DNA of 64,000 bases, from contig NZ_JACIBY010000023.1 of assembly GCF_014195535.1 (NCBI RefSeq), positions 26,258 through 90,257 on the forward strand, given 5' to 3'. The DNA is from Runella defluvii (GTDB taxonomy: Bacteria > Bacteroidota > Bacteroidia > Cytophagales > Spirosomataceae). A program made the position numbers and the translations under genes. The notes below the pieces were generated by a model. It searched no databases. It saw only the letters and a list, made by a program, of their open reading frames with translations, and was not told the DNA's origin. Positions 1 to 8,910 of the stretch are shown here, piece after piece. Numbering within the stretch: position 1 is the stretch's first letter; every line of letters begins with the position of its first letter.

Positions 1-540
1 ATGCGGGTACCAATGCTGGCGCACTGTCCCGACTTAATCAAACCCGGAACAGTAGTAAATGAAGTCGTAGCCAATATTGACGTAGCGCCTACTTTTTTGG
101 AAGTAGCAGGTCTGAAAATGCCTAAATACATGGATGGAAAAAGCTTTTTGCCGTTTTTGCGCGGGCAAACGCAACCTTGGCGAACAGGGCTTTTGTATGA
201 ATACTATTGGGAAAGAAACTACCCGCAAACGCCCACCATGCACGCGCTGCGAACCGACCGTTATAAATATATTCACTACCACGGCATATGGGACACCGAC
301 GAACTCTATGATTTACAGGAAGATCCCAATGAAACAAACAATTTAATTCATCAGCCAGCACAGCAATCAACCGCAAAAAAATTGAACAAAGATTTATTTG
401 ACATATTGCAGCAGACCAACGGCATGTCGATTCCGTTGTATGAAGATCGCGGGCAACGGAACGACTTACGAAGTAAAAAAGGGGCAAAAGCCGCCGAATT
501 TCCTGTCTATTTGGAACGAGAGGGCAAAAATGAAAAATAG
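1..540 (+). CDS. Sulfatase, C-terminal part (cut by window start)
   Basis: This is the C-terminal 179 residues of a secreted type I sulfatase, which hydrolyses sulfate esters on glycans. It opens with MRVPML, a segment that normally lies deep inside family members, so the ATG at position 1 is internal and the CxPSR active-site motif must lie upstream of the window. DVAPTFLEVAG and DGKSFLPFLRG follow, then the C-terminal subdomain (RTDRYKYIHY, ELYDLQEDPNE), all typical of sulfatases acting on polysaccharides. It leads the + strand genes of the polysaccharide locus and pairs with the complete sulfatase at 15509-16954. Family assignment is firm; the substrate is unknown. Confidence 0.88.
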   Translation: MRVPMLAHCPDLIKPGTVVNEVVANIDVAPTFLEVAGLKMPKYMDGKSFLPFLRGQTQPWRTGLLYEYYWERNYPQTPTMHALRTDRYKYIHYHGIWDTDELYDLQEDPNETNNLIHQPAQQSTAKKLNKDLFDILQQTNGMSIPLYEDRGQRNDLRSKKGAKAAEFPVYLEREGKNEK

Positions 541-552
541 AAGACATAAAAA

Positions 553-636
553 ATGCAGTGGCAAAGCCTCCTGTTAGCCGGTATCTTGTTTTGTTTAGGG
601 TTAATCCAAAATCAACTCAGAAGTTTGGTTTGCTAA
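553..636 (+). pseudogene. 27-codon secretory-leader-like remnant
   Basis: The intergenic stretch after the sulfatase contains an ATG followed by 27 codons starting MQWQSLLLAGILFCLGLIQ, which has the shape of a signal peptide. It then runs directly to a TAA with no mature domain. It could be the 5' stub of a deleted exported protein or a chance reading frame. Confidence 0.25.
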
Positions 637-662
637 GTGTCAATAAATGAGTTAATTATCGC

Positions 663-1559
663 ATGAGACGTTTTTCTAAACATGTTTTTTTCTGTTGGAT
701 TCTGTTTTTAAACAGTTATGCTGTTGTGATTGCTCAACAGGCCGATACCTTGCAATTGACCCAACGTGTGTTGCCAGGCGCGCAGGTTGAAATCTATAAA
801 CAGGTAGGGGAAAGTCAGCTACGTATCAGTATTTTTTTCCCGCGTGCTCACCTCAAAAAAAGTGCATACCCAGCCGCTATATTTTTTTTCGGTGGCGGTT
901 GGCGGCGCGGGACTGTTAAACAATTTGAGGAGCAGTGCCATGATTTAGCAGCACGGGGAATCGTAACGATGGCGGTTGATTATCGCGTCAGTACCCGTCA
1001 AAAAAGTACACCCATGCAGTCGGTGCAGGATGCCAAATCAGTGATGCGATGGGTACGCAAAAATGCAGTAAGGCTACATATTCAGCCCGACAGTATTGTG
1101 GCTTTCGGCGGTTCGGCAGGGGGGCATTTGGCATTGGCCGCTGCGGTTTTAACGGGCTTCAATGAGCCAGGCGAAGATACTACCCTAAGCACGCGACCCA
1201 ATGCCCTTGTTTTGTTCAATCCCGTTGTCAAAACGACCTTGGGCGGTTATGGACACGAATGGTTGGCCGAAAATGCCGAAGCACTTTCTCCCGTTGCGCA
1301 TCTACAAGAGGGCGTACCACCAACCCTTATTTTTCACGGAGAAGCCGATACAACAGTTCCTATCGCTAATGTGGAAGAATTTTGTCAGCGAATGCAGGCT
1401 TTGGGGAATCCATGCGAGCTGTATCGCTTTGAAGGACAAAAGCACGGATTTTTTAATTCCCTCCCCAAAGATTCCCCTATTTACGAGGACATCAACACGC
1501 GTATAGACCAGTTTTTAACAAAATACGGTTATTTGAAACCTGGCACAAACAGAAATTAA
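663..1559 (+). CDS. Secreted alpha/beta-hydrolase esterase (BD-FAE/acetylxylan-esterase-like)
   Basis: A 298-aa exported alpha/beta hydrolase, probably removing acetyl or feruloyl groups from plant-type polysaccharides. An N-terminal signal peptide ends near VVIAQ (about residue 25). The oxyanion-hole strand FFFGGGW lies at 74-80, the nucleophile elbow GGSAGG at 149-154 with Ser151, the acid in HGEADTTVP (Asp229) and the histidine in GQKHGFF (His261), so the triad is complete. Length is normal for the BD-FAE family. It lies between the sulfatase and the sigma factor on the same strand and is followed by a hairpin terminator, so it probably ends the upstream transcript. The exact acyl substrate cannot be read from sequence. 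Confidence 0.85.
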   Translation: MRRFSKHVFFCWILFLNSYAVVIAQQADTLQLTQRVLPGAQVEIYKQVGESQLRISIFFPRAHLKKSAYPAAIFFFGGGWRRGTVKQFEEQCHDLAARGIVTMAVDYRVSTRQKSTPMQSVQDAKSVMRWVRKNAVRLHIQPDSIVAFGGSAGGHLALAAAVLTGFNEPGEDTTLSTRPNALVLFNPVVKTTLGGYGHEWLAENAEALSPVAHLQEGVPPTLIFHGEADTTVPIANVEEFCQRMQALGNPCELYRFEGQKHGFFNSLPKDSPIYEDINTRIDQFLTKYGYLKPGTNRN

Positions 1560-1588
1560 AAATTGCCCTACTACTGTTTATTATCTTA

Positions 1589-1638
1589 AAGCTTTCTGAA
1601 TTTCGCTTTTATACAGCATTCAGAAAGCTTCTTTTTTT
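1589..1638 (+). terminator. Rho-independent terminator after the esterase
   Basis: Perfect 13-bp inverted repeat (1589-1601 and 1618-1630) followed directly by a seven-T run. A second hairpin (1634-1643 with 1660-1669) overlaps the T run and may terminate as well. It separates the esterase transcript from the sigma-factor operon. Confidence 0.8.
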
Positions 1639-1757
1639 AGCTTACTGCTTGGCAGAAGCAAGCTAAAAAATATATTTTAAATATATATATTTTTTATGTG
1701 GGGTATAATAATACAATTTTGTCTTGGTGTTGTTCAATAATAGCTTAAACCAGTATT

Positions 1758-2402
1758 ATGACACAACCTTTTACTCCGAATCCAAAAGAGACAGTTCCAG
1801 AAATACGACTTTTGCCCGATGAAGATACAACTGTGATGAACCAAGAGGAGTTTCTTCGAAAGCTTTTTGAGCAGGATCCCCAAAAGGGCTGCGAGCACTT
1901 GTTTAGGCGTTATTATGCCAATTTGTGCAATCATGCTATTCGGTTTGTATATGCCAAAGACATTGCTGAAGAAATCGTTGCGGAAGTATTTGCTAATTTT
2001 TGGCAGAATCGAATTTTTGAACGCATCACGGTTTCTTATCAGGCGTACCTCTACAAAGCAGTGCGTTATCGTGCTTACAATTACCTTAAATATGAATTAA
2101 ACCGATCTGCCGATTTGGAGTCGGTCATTCAATTGAGTGAACCAAGTATGCCGCCCGATGCACAATTACACTATAATGAGTTGGCTCATAAGGTAGAAAA
2201 CCTGATTCAAGGATTGCCCCCGCAATCCCGTAAGGCGTTTCAATTGAATCGGATTGAGGGTAAAAAATACGCAGAAATCGCCGAAGAATTGGATATTTCG
2301 GTAAGTGCAGTCGAACGGCTTATCAGCCGAGCGCTGGCCAAGCTTCGTCAGGGACTGAAAGGGGAATGGTTAATTGTATTCTTTATTAACCTGCTTTTCT
2401 AA
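1758..2402 (+). CDS. ECF RNA polymerase sigma factor (FecI-like, Bacteroidetes SusCD-associated)
   Basis: A 214-aa sigma-70 family ECF factor. Region 2 spans about residues 34-100 (LFRRYYANLCNHAIRFV, DIAEEIVAEVFANFW), and region 4 with its helix-turn-helix spans about 145-200 (LPPQSRKAFQLNRIEGKKY, EIAEELDISVSAVE). The last 13 residues are unusually hydrophobic (VFFINLLF). FecR, SusC and SusD follow on the same strand, which is the standard cell-surface signalling arrangement in this phylum: ligand-bound SusC signals through FecR to release the sigma factor, which then transcribes the locus. A CAATTTTG box lies 36 nt upstream (1714-1721) as a possible -7 element. Function is inferred from family and context. 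Confidence 0.93.
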   Translation: MTQPFTPNPKETVPEIRLLPDEDTTVMNQEEFLRKLFEQDPQKGCEHLFRRYYANLCNHAIRFVYAKDIAEEIVAEVFANFWQNRIFERITVSYQAYLYKAVRYRAYNYLKYELNRSADLESVIQLSEPSMPPDAQLHYNELAHKVENLIQGLPPQSRKAFQLNRIEGKKYAEIAEELDISVSAVERLISRALAKLRQGLKGEWLIVFFINLLF

Positions 2403-2468
2403 TAAAAAGTCAATACGCTCAGGGTAAGGTACTCCCTGATTAGTTTGTCTATATGCAAAAATAATGAC

Positions 2469-3494
2469 ATGAAAATGAATACGTCTATTCCTAAAAACGT
2501 ACTGTTTGACTTCTTTGAGGGGAAAGCCACTAGCCTTCAACGACGGCTGATTGAGGAGTGGTTGGCTCACCCTGAAAACGAAATACTTTATTTCCAGTGG
2601 CTTAACGAATGGGAAAGTCAGCACCCGCAATATATGCCAGAAACTGAGCTGGCATTACAACGTTTTAAAGGGCTGATGAATGATTCTGATTCACAAACAC
2701 CACCGAGAATCAATGACGTATCGACAGAGCAACTCACTCCTACTATTAATCGTTTTTGGAGAAAGTGGGCGATCGCGGCATCTATCATATTTCTGGTAGG
2801 TATTTCAGCCATTTTTTTTCAGCGTACGCTACGCTATGAACGTTTCCAAACGGGCAATGCCCAAACAAAAAGTATTCTGCTTTCGGATGGTACACGGGTA
2901 ACATTGAATGCCAATTCAACGCTGTATGTTCCGCGTTGGGGATTTGCCAAGACGCACCGCCAGGTCGTATTGGAAGGGGAGGCGGAATTTGTGGTTTCGC
3001 ATACTGTTGACCATCAGCGGTTTGTGGTTCAGACTGACGATGATTTTAACGTAGAAGTGTTGGGGACGGAGTTTGTGCTATTTGCCCGTGAGCGCGGCAA
3101 GAAGGTGATTCTCAACAAAGGAAGTGTAAAAGTACATTATCAGGAAGGTAAACAACTGGCTCTTAAACCGGGCGACATGATTACGTTTAATACCCTCGAT
3201 AACCGCCCTCAACTTCAGAAAGTAAATCCCCAACATGTACATAATGCCTGGAAAAACCACCAATTTTATTTTGATAATACACCGCTTTCAGAAGTAGGAG
3301 AGATTATTAAAGAACACTTTGGGGTTGAAGTCGTATTGGCCGATACCAGTTTAAACCAGCGCCGCTTGTCTGGCTACTTCAAAGCGGATACACCTCAGGA
3401 AATTGCTCAGATTATATCCACACTGCTTAATATTTCCATTGAACAAACTGAAAAAAGATTAGTAATTCATAACCCGTCATCTAAAAATCTATGA
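2469..3494 (+). CDS. FecR-type anti-sigma factor
   Basis: A membrane-anchored anti-sigma regulator, 341 aa from the ATG at 2469. A TTG at 2445 in the same frame would add eight residues and looks less likely. The cytoplasmic N-terminal part (about 90 residues) should bind the sigma factor. One membrane span follows (WAIAASIIFLVGISAIFF). The periplasmic FecR domain comes next (SILLSDGTRVTLNANSTL, VVLEGEAEFVV), and then a C-terminal DUF4974-like domain (FYFDNTPLSEVGEIIKEHFG). The stop overlaps the SusC start by four bases (ATGA), so the two are translationally coupled. The periplasmic part is expected to contact the STN domain of the adjacent SusC. Confidence 0.92.
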   Translation: MKMNTSIPKNVLFDFFEGKATSLQRRLIEEWLAHPENEILYFQWLNEWESQHPQYMPETELALQRFKGLMNDSDSQTPPRINDVSTEQLTPTINRFWRKWAIAASIIFLVGISAIFFQRTLRYERFQTGNAQTKSILLSDGTRVTLNANSTLYVPRWGFAKTHRQVVLEGEAEFVVSHTVDHQRFVVQTDDDFNVEVLGTEFVLFARERGKKVILNKGSVKVHYQEGKQLALKPGDMITFNTLDNRPQLQKVNPQHVHNAWKNHQFYFDNTPLSEVGEIIKEHFGVEVVLADTSLNQRRLSGYFKADTPQEIAQIISTLLNISIEQTEKRLVIHNPSSKNL

Positions 3495-6400
3495 AAAACT
3501 TTACCCCTACTTATCAGTTGCCACTGTTATTGCTGATTTGTCAACTCGGCACGGCAGGGTGGGCACAAACGATGGCTTTTACAAAAAGTAAAGTGATACC
3601 GCAAACGGATATGTCGGTAAATGTATCAGCCCCAAAGCGACTCAAAGATATTTTGAATGAACTAAGTCGTCAACACAAAGTCAGTATTTTGTTTGAGGAA
3701 TCTGTGGTGAAAGGCATTACAATAGGTTCTGAAACAGTACAGACGTCGAGCAGAAAGCTCGAAAAACAACTGGAATCTTTACTTAAACCCTATGGGCTGA
3801 ACTACAAAAAGATTGGACAATCACAATACGTTGTTTTTTCAACTAAATCCGAAATGTTACCAAGTGGGCAAAATACTCCTGGGACTGTCGAGATGAAAAA
3901 TCCCCTGGTATTGCACGTGGAAAGAGAAATTCAGACCCCACCTGTAACCCCATTAGTTACGATGCCTACTTCAACATTAGTGAACAAACCCATTGCTGAG
4001 ATTTCGATTTCTGGGAAAGTAATCGACGAAAAAGGAGATGGTTTACCTGGGGTAAGTATCGTTGTCAAAGGAACACAGCGGGGTACTACCGCTGACGGAA
4101 ACGGCAAGTATAGTCTGCAGGTTCCTGACGAAAAAACCGTATTGGTCTTTTCTTTTGTAGGGTATTTACCCAAAGAAGTAATCGTAGGAAAACAAACCCA
4201 AATCAACGTATCTCTGCAAACGGATACAAAAGCGCTGGAAGAAGTCGTCGTTGTCGGTTATGGTACGCAGAAGAAAGTAAATCTAACGGGTGCTGTTGCC
4301 ACCATTGATATGGCCAAAGTGGCCGAAAGTCGCCCCATAACGTCCTTGTCTTCAAGTCTGTATGGCTTGGCTCCTGGCTTATCAGTCAACCAAGGAAATG
4401 CCCGTCCAGGGGGCGATGGTGCTAGTTTATTAATTAGAGGCTCAGGAACGCTCAATAATGCCAGTCCGCTTGTGATTGTTGACGGGGTCGAGTCAAATAT
4501 GAATAACCTTAACCCGCAGGACGTCGAAACCATTTCAATTCTGAAAGATGCCGCTTCGGCGGCCATTTACGGATCGAGGGCAGCCAATGGTGTCATTCTT
4601 ATTACGACCAAAAAGGGAAAAGAAGGTACCATGAAAATCAACTATAATGGTTACGTGGCTGCTCAAAAAGCTACTCGATTGGTCGAAACAGTCAGTGACT
4701 ACGTTAGACATATGGAACTTTATAATGAGTCCCTTCAAAATACCACTCCCGGAGTTTCCCCAACCTTTCCGCAGTCATCCATTGATCTTTGGAAAAATGA
4801 TGCTGGTCAAAATCCTCTGATGTATCCCAATACCGATTGGCGTGATTTGTTTGGACAGAACGTAATTTCGCAAAATCATAACATTTCCATGAACGGTGGC
4901 ACCGAAAAAATCAAGTTTTTTAGCTCGTTTGGCTATTTGAACAATCCTGGTATTATTGAAAACACAGGTTTTCGGCGGTACTCAGGTCGGGTAAATCTGG
5001 AGGCGAAAGTAAAACCGTACTTGACGCTGGGATTATTGGCCAGCGGTACTAACTCCAGTACTGATATAGGTACTGATGCCCTTGATAACAACAGTGCCTT
5101 TCGCTGGAGTGCTTCTACTTCACCCGCCATGGTGTATCGTTCTCCCGATGGTCGTTATGGAGCGTCTAACAGCCCCGACGGCAGTGGAGTGACGAATAAC
5201 GCCTTGGCTACTGTCAACTCCCGTAAAGGTGATATTAGTCAGAATCGTTTAGCTACCCGCTTTTTCGGTGTTTTCAATCCCATAAAAGGGCTAACACTGG
5301 AAGGGTCTTATAACTATGAACAAACAGGGTATTTGAAAGAACAACAACCTGTCTTTTTGGATCGCTGGAGTTTTCGGACCAACAGTGTTGTCGTAGCGGG
5401 TACAGGAAGAACATATGTCCTGAACCGGAGCGAACGAACTCTCCGTAAGTACATGGATGGACTGATTCGGTATCAGAATAACTTTACCAATGGCTTGAAT
5501 ATACACGCTATGGTAGGAGCCAGTCAGGAATATTATAAATCCTCTTGGTTTGAGGCGCAAAAATACGATCTTACCGACCCATCCTTACAAGTAATAAATT
5601 CGGCAACCATTGATGCTGATGCTTCGGGTACAGCCAGCGACTGGGCCATGAACTCTTACTTTGGGCGCTTAAATTTAGGGTGGAAAGATAAATACTTGTT
5701 GGAAGGAAACCTCCGTTATGATGGCTCGTCGCGGTTTAGAGCTGGCGATACGCGCTGGGGAGTTTTTCCTTCCATATCGGCGGGTTGGCGCATCACCGAA
5801 GAGAACTTCATGAAAGGAATGGGCTGGCTGGATAATCTTAAACTTAGAGCTTCCTATGGCGCTTTGGGTAACAATAGCATCGGTAACTACGACTATCAGG
5901 CTCTTTACAACTCATCTAATTATATCTTAAATGGTACGTTACAGACGGGTTTTGCCCAAACGGCCATTGCCAACGCTATTATCACTTGGGAGAGTACGTA
6001 TGTGAGCAATATAGGATTGGATTTTGGAATGTTACAAAATCGTTTAAGCGGTTCATTGGAGTTATTTAATAAAGATACGCGCAATATCCTGATTGGATTA
6101 CCCGCCCCAAACGTTCGCGGAACGGCCTCACTACCTCAGCAAAATGCCGCTCGGGTGCGCAACAAAGGAGTAGAGTTGAACCTCAACTGGAGCAATCGGG
6201 TGGGTGAGTTAAAATATCAAATCGGTGGAAACATGGCTTTTGTTGACAATAAAGTCACAAAGTTCAAAGGAGATGAACGTACCATTTCCAACGAAAACCT
6301 GTTGCAAGAAGGCTTGCCAGCTAATGTACTTTTTGTATTGGCTGCTGATCGAATTCTGCAAACACCTGCCGATATGGAAATAGTTCAGGCAATCATTGCC

Positions 6401-7036
6401 AACGCACCAGTAAATGCCGCTGGACAGAAACAAAACCCATTTGCAGCTTTTGGTACGCCCCAATTGGGCGACATTCTTTATAAAGATTTGAACGGCGACG
6501 GTATTATCAACAACGACGACAAATACGTTGTTGGCCATGGTACTTCACCTCGCCTTATTTATGGGATTAACCTTGGGTTACAATGGAAAGGATTTGATTT
6601 TGCGTGTTTACTTCAGGGAACGGGAGGGTTTAAAGATTACTGGCTCGACGATTGGCGAACACCGACTCCTGCCGCATTGTATTTAATTAATAAAGATGTG
6701 GCCGATGGGCGCTGGGTACCGGGTCGTACGGATGCTACTTATCCACGCCTTTTAACTTCAACGACTACTATCAACAGAGCTCTCAGTGATTTTTGGATCG
6801 TTGACAAATCCTACCTGCGGGTAAAAAACATTCAGTTAGGGTATAGACTTCCGAAAGCCGTGACCCAAAGAATGTCCATTGAAGGGATTCGGGTATATTG
6901 TAGTTTAGAAAACTTCTTAACCTTTACGAACTACAGAGGTTTTGATCCTGAAATTCGAGGCGGAAATTCGGGTATTGACAGTTTCAATTATCCTACAATG
7001 AAGCAATCAACCATTGGACTAAGCATTGATTTTTAA
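3491..7036 (+). CDS. SusC/RagA TonB-dependent transporter with STN signalling domain
   Basis: Outer-membrane glycan importer of 1181 aa. The order is: signal peptide ending GTAGWAQ; an STN domain at about 45-115 (RLKDILNELSRQHKVSILFEE) that links substrate binding to the FecR/sigma pair; a carboxypeptidase-regulatory-like beta-sandwich at about 172-248 (GKVIDEKGDGLPGVSIVVKG); the TonB-dependent plug with the SusC signature (EEVVVVGYGTQKKVNLTGAV, then SILKDAASAAIYGSRAANGV); and a 22-strand-type barrel ending in an aromatic terminal strand (TIGLSIDF). It overlaps fecR by four bases and is 12 nt from susD. The extra STN domain is what distinguishes sigma-coupled SusC proteins. Substrate unknown. 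Confidence 0.95.
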   Translation: MKNFTPTYQLPLLLLICQLGTAGWAQTMAFTKSKVIPQTDMSVNVSAPKRLKDILNELSRQHKVSILFEESVVKGITIGSETVQTSSRKLEKQLESLLKPYGLNYKKIGQSQYVVFSTKSEMLPSGQNTPGTVEMKNPLVLHVEREIQTPPVTPLVTMPTSTLVNKPIAEISISGKVIDEKGDGLPGVSIVVKGTQRGTTADGNGKYSLQVPDEKTVLVFSFVGYLPKEVIVGKQTQINVSLQTDTKALEEVVVVGYGTQKKVNLTGAVATIDMAKVAESRPITSLSSSLYGLAPGLSVNQGNARPGGDGASLLIRGSGTLNNASPLVIVDGVESNMNNLNPQDVETISILKDAASAAIYGSRAANGVILITTKKGKEGTMKINYNGYVAAQKATRLVETVSDYVRHMELYNESLQNTTPGVSPTFPQSSIDLWKNDAGQNPLMYPNTDWRDLFGQNVISQNHNISMNGGTEKIKFFSSFGYLNNPGIIENTGFRRYSGRVNLEAKVKPYLTLGLLASGTNSSTDIGTDALDNNSAFRWSASTSPAMVYRSPDGRYGASNSPDGSGVTNNALATVNSRKGDISQNRLATRFFGVFNPIKGLTLEGSYNYEQTGYLKEQQPVFLDRWSFRTNSVVVAGTGRTYVLNRSERTLRKYMDGLIRYQNNFTNGLNIHAMVGASQEYYKSSWFEAQKYDLTDPSLQVINSATIDADASGTASDWAMNSYFGRLNLGWKDKYLLEGNLRYDGSSRFRAGDTRWGVFPSISAGWRITEENFMKGMGWLDNLKLRASYGALGNNSIGNYDYQALYNSSNYILNGTLQTGFAQTAIANAIITWESTYVSNIGLDFGMLQNRLSGSLELFNKDTRNILIGLPAPNVRGTASLPQQNAARVRNKGVELNLNWSNRVGELKYQIGGNMAFVDNKVTKFKGDERTISNENLLQEGLPANVLFVLAADRILQTPADMEIVQAIIANAPVNAAGQKQNPFAAFGTPQLGDILYKDLNGDGIINNDDKYVVGHGTSPRLIYGINLGLQWKGFDFACLLQGTGGFKDYWLDDWRTPTPAALYLINKDVADGRWVPGRTDATYPRLLTSTTTINRALSDFWIVDKSYLRVKNIQLGYRLPKAVTQRMSIEGIRVYCSLENFLTFTNYRGFDPEIRGGNSGIDSFNYPTMKQSTIGLSIDF

Positions 7037-7048
7037 GCATTTACTGAT

Positions 7049-8755
7049 ATGAAAAGATATTCCAAATTCTTATTGTTGACTTTAGTGTTGGGAAGCCTTA
7101 ATGGCTGCATTAAATTAGACACTGTCCCCTACGACCGCATCAGTTCCGAAACCTTTTGGCAAACCCCCGAACACGCCAAGCAAGCCATTATGGGGGTCTA
7201 TGGCGGATTACGGCGCGACGAAGCCTTTGGCAAGAAATACATGCACGATAACATGGGAGGGTTAGCTTTCGGCTGGCAGGAAAACGGTTATTTAAGTTTT
7301 ATGCTGGGTACTGCTACCGAACAAACGACCTACATCAGTAATTATTGGCGACACATGTACGACGAAATTCAACGGGCAAATCAGGTGATTCGCCGAGTGC
7401 CGAAAATGGAAATTGCTGATAATATCAAAAATCCAATTGTGGCCGAAGCTAAATTTTTACGGGCGTTTCACTATGCTGAATTGTTTAGTTATTTTGGGGG
7501 AGTTCCTTTATACGATGAATCCGTAGATTTGAATGCCGATTTTAATAATTTAAAGAACCCACGCAGTACTCCTGAAGAAGTACGAACATTTATCTTGAAA
7601 GATTTGGAGGCTGCTATTAAAGATTTACCTGTGGCGTGGCCTCAGGCTGATTATGGACGAGTCACCAAAGGTGCTGCTTATTCATTACGTGGGAAAGTGC
7701 ACCTGTACGCAAAAGATTGGAAAAAAGCGATTACTGATTTTGAAGAGGTTGTTTATAACAAATCAAACAACTATGGCTACGCACTTTATCCCAAATACGC
7801 TGATATTTTCAAACTGGCCGGTCATAAAAGCAATGAAATGATTTTCGCCATTCAAACGCTTGCCGGTGTGGGTTTGGAATATGGCCTACCCTTTGCCTAT
7901 AATATCGGTTTCAGAGGGTCTTTTGGAGGGGGGAATTTCGGAATTCCTACCACCGAACTGGCTGATAGTTACGAAAACAAAGACGGTTCAAAATTCAATT
8001 GGAATGACTATATTCCCAGATTCAACGAAGATATTGCCGTCAAACGCAAAGCCTTCATGGCGACCCATACCAATGGAAAACTTAACTCTATCCCGGACAC
8101 AGCTTTGCTGGGGAAAATTTATCGCGGTCGAGACCCCCGCATGAACGCATCTCTGATTGTACCTTATTCCTATCATATTGGATTTGTGGCTAATCAGGTA
8201 CGGACATTACAGTTTGTGGTGGCTACTGGGGTAAGCGAAAACTTCGGACAAACGCGTAACAATTCGGGCTGGTACACCTACCTGTGGCGTAAATTTGTGC
8301 CTGAAGGCAATGAAAACGGAGCCATGAGTGTTCGCGAACATACGCCTTTCAACTTTCCTTTAATTCGTTTTGGGGATGTTTTGTTGATGCTTTCGGAAGC
8401 GTATAATGAGGATGGTCAGCTGGCCAAGGCTGTAACCGAACTCAATAAAGTACGCGCTCGCGTCGGAATGCCGGGTCTGAATAGTGGAGCGGCGTGGTTG
8501 CAGGTGACGACCAAAGCCCAGATGTTTGACCGAATTGTACACGAACGAAAAGTCGAATTAGCGGGTGAAGGGCATCAATTCAGTGATGTCAGACGTTGGG
8601 GCATTGCCAAAGCACAACTCGATGGAACAGTAGTTCGCAATTTGTTTGGCGAAACCCATTTTATTCGCAAGTTTACCGAGCGTGACTATTTATGGCCAAT
8701 TCCTCGTACCGAAATAGAAATGAATGCTGCACTTACACAAAATCCAGGTTGGTGA
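7049..8755 (+). CDS. SusD/RagB surface glycan-binding lipoprotein
   Basis: A 568-aa outer-membrane lipoprotein that lids the SusC barrel and captures oligosaccharides. The lipobox LGSLNGC places the acylated cysteine near residue 20. The N-terminal SusD domain (ISSETFWQTPEHAKQAIMG, EAKFLRAFHYAELFSYFGG) is followed by TPR-like helices and the C-terminal RagB/SusD region (FPLIRFGDVLLMLSEAYNE, VHERKVELAGEGHQFSDVRRW, LWPIPRTEIEMN). All hallmark segments are present and the length is normal. It ends the SusCD transcript, with a strong hairpin 50 nt downstream. Confidence 0.95.
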   Translation: MKRYSKFLLLTLVLGSLNGCIKLDTVPYDRISSETFWQTPEHAKQAIMGVYGGLRRDEAFGKKYMHDNMGGLAFGWQENGYLSFMLGTATEQTTYISNYWRHMYDEIQRANQVIRRVPKMEIADNIKNPIVAEAKFLRAFHYAELFSYFGGVPLYDESVDLNADFNNLKNPRSTPEEVRTFILKDLEAAIKDLPVAWPQADYGRVTKGAAYSLRGKVHLYAKDWKKAITDFEEVVYNKSNNYGYALYPKYADIFKLAGHKSNEMIFAIQTLAGVGLEYGLPFAYNIGFRGSFGGGNFGIPTTELADSYENKDGSKFNWNDYIPRFNEDIAVKRKAFMATHTNGKLNSIPDTALLGKIYRGRDPRMNASLIVPYSYHIGFVANQVRTLQFVVATGVSENFGQTRNNSGWYTYLWRKFVPEGNENGAMSVREHTPFNFPLIRFGDVLLMLSEAYNEDGQLAKAVTELNKVRARVGMPGLNSGAAWLQVTTKAQMFDRIVHERKVELAGEGHQFSDVRRWGIAKAQLDGTVVRNLFGETHFIRKFTERDYLWPIPRTEIEMNAALTQNPGW

Positions 8756-8804
8756 TAGTAGTTCTAATCCTGAAAACTGATAGGTGAATTAAGTGAGTGA
8801 ATTA

Positions 8805-8833
8805 GGAAAGCCGGAAATCTTTTCCGGCTTTCC
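8805..8833 (+). terminator. Hairpin terminator after susD
   Basis: Perfect 13-bp inverted repeat GGAAAGCCGGAAA / TTTCCGGCTTTCC with a 3-nt loop, 50 nt past the susD stop. The T run is short, so it may act as a partial terminator or as an mRNA 3'-end stabiliser that sets SusCD expression apart from the downstream enzymes. Confidence 0.6.
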
Positions 8834-8910
8834 CTTAAAATAGCACTGCCAGTTTTTTATTACCCTACTTTATATTATTGGATTTACATCAAACAGATAA
8901 ATCAAGCTCG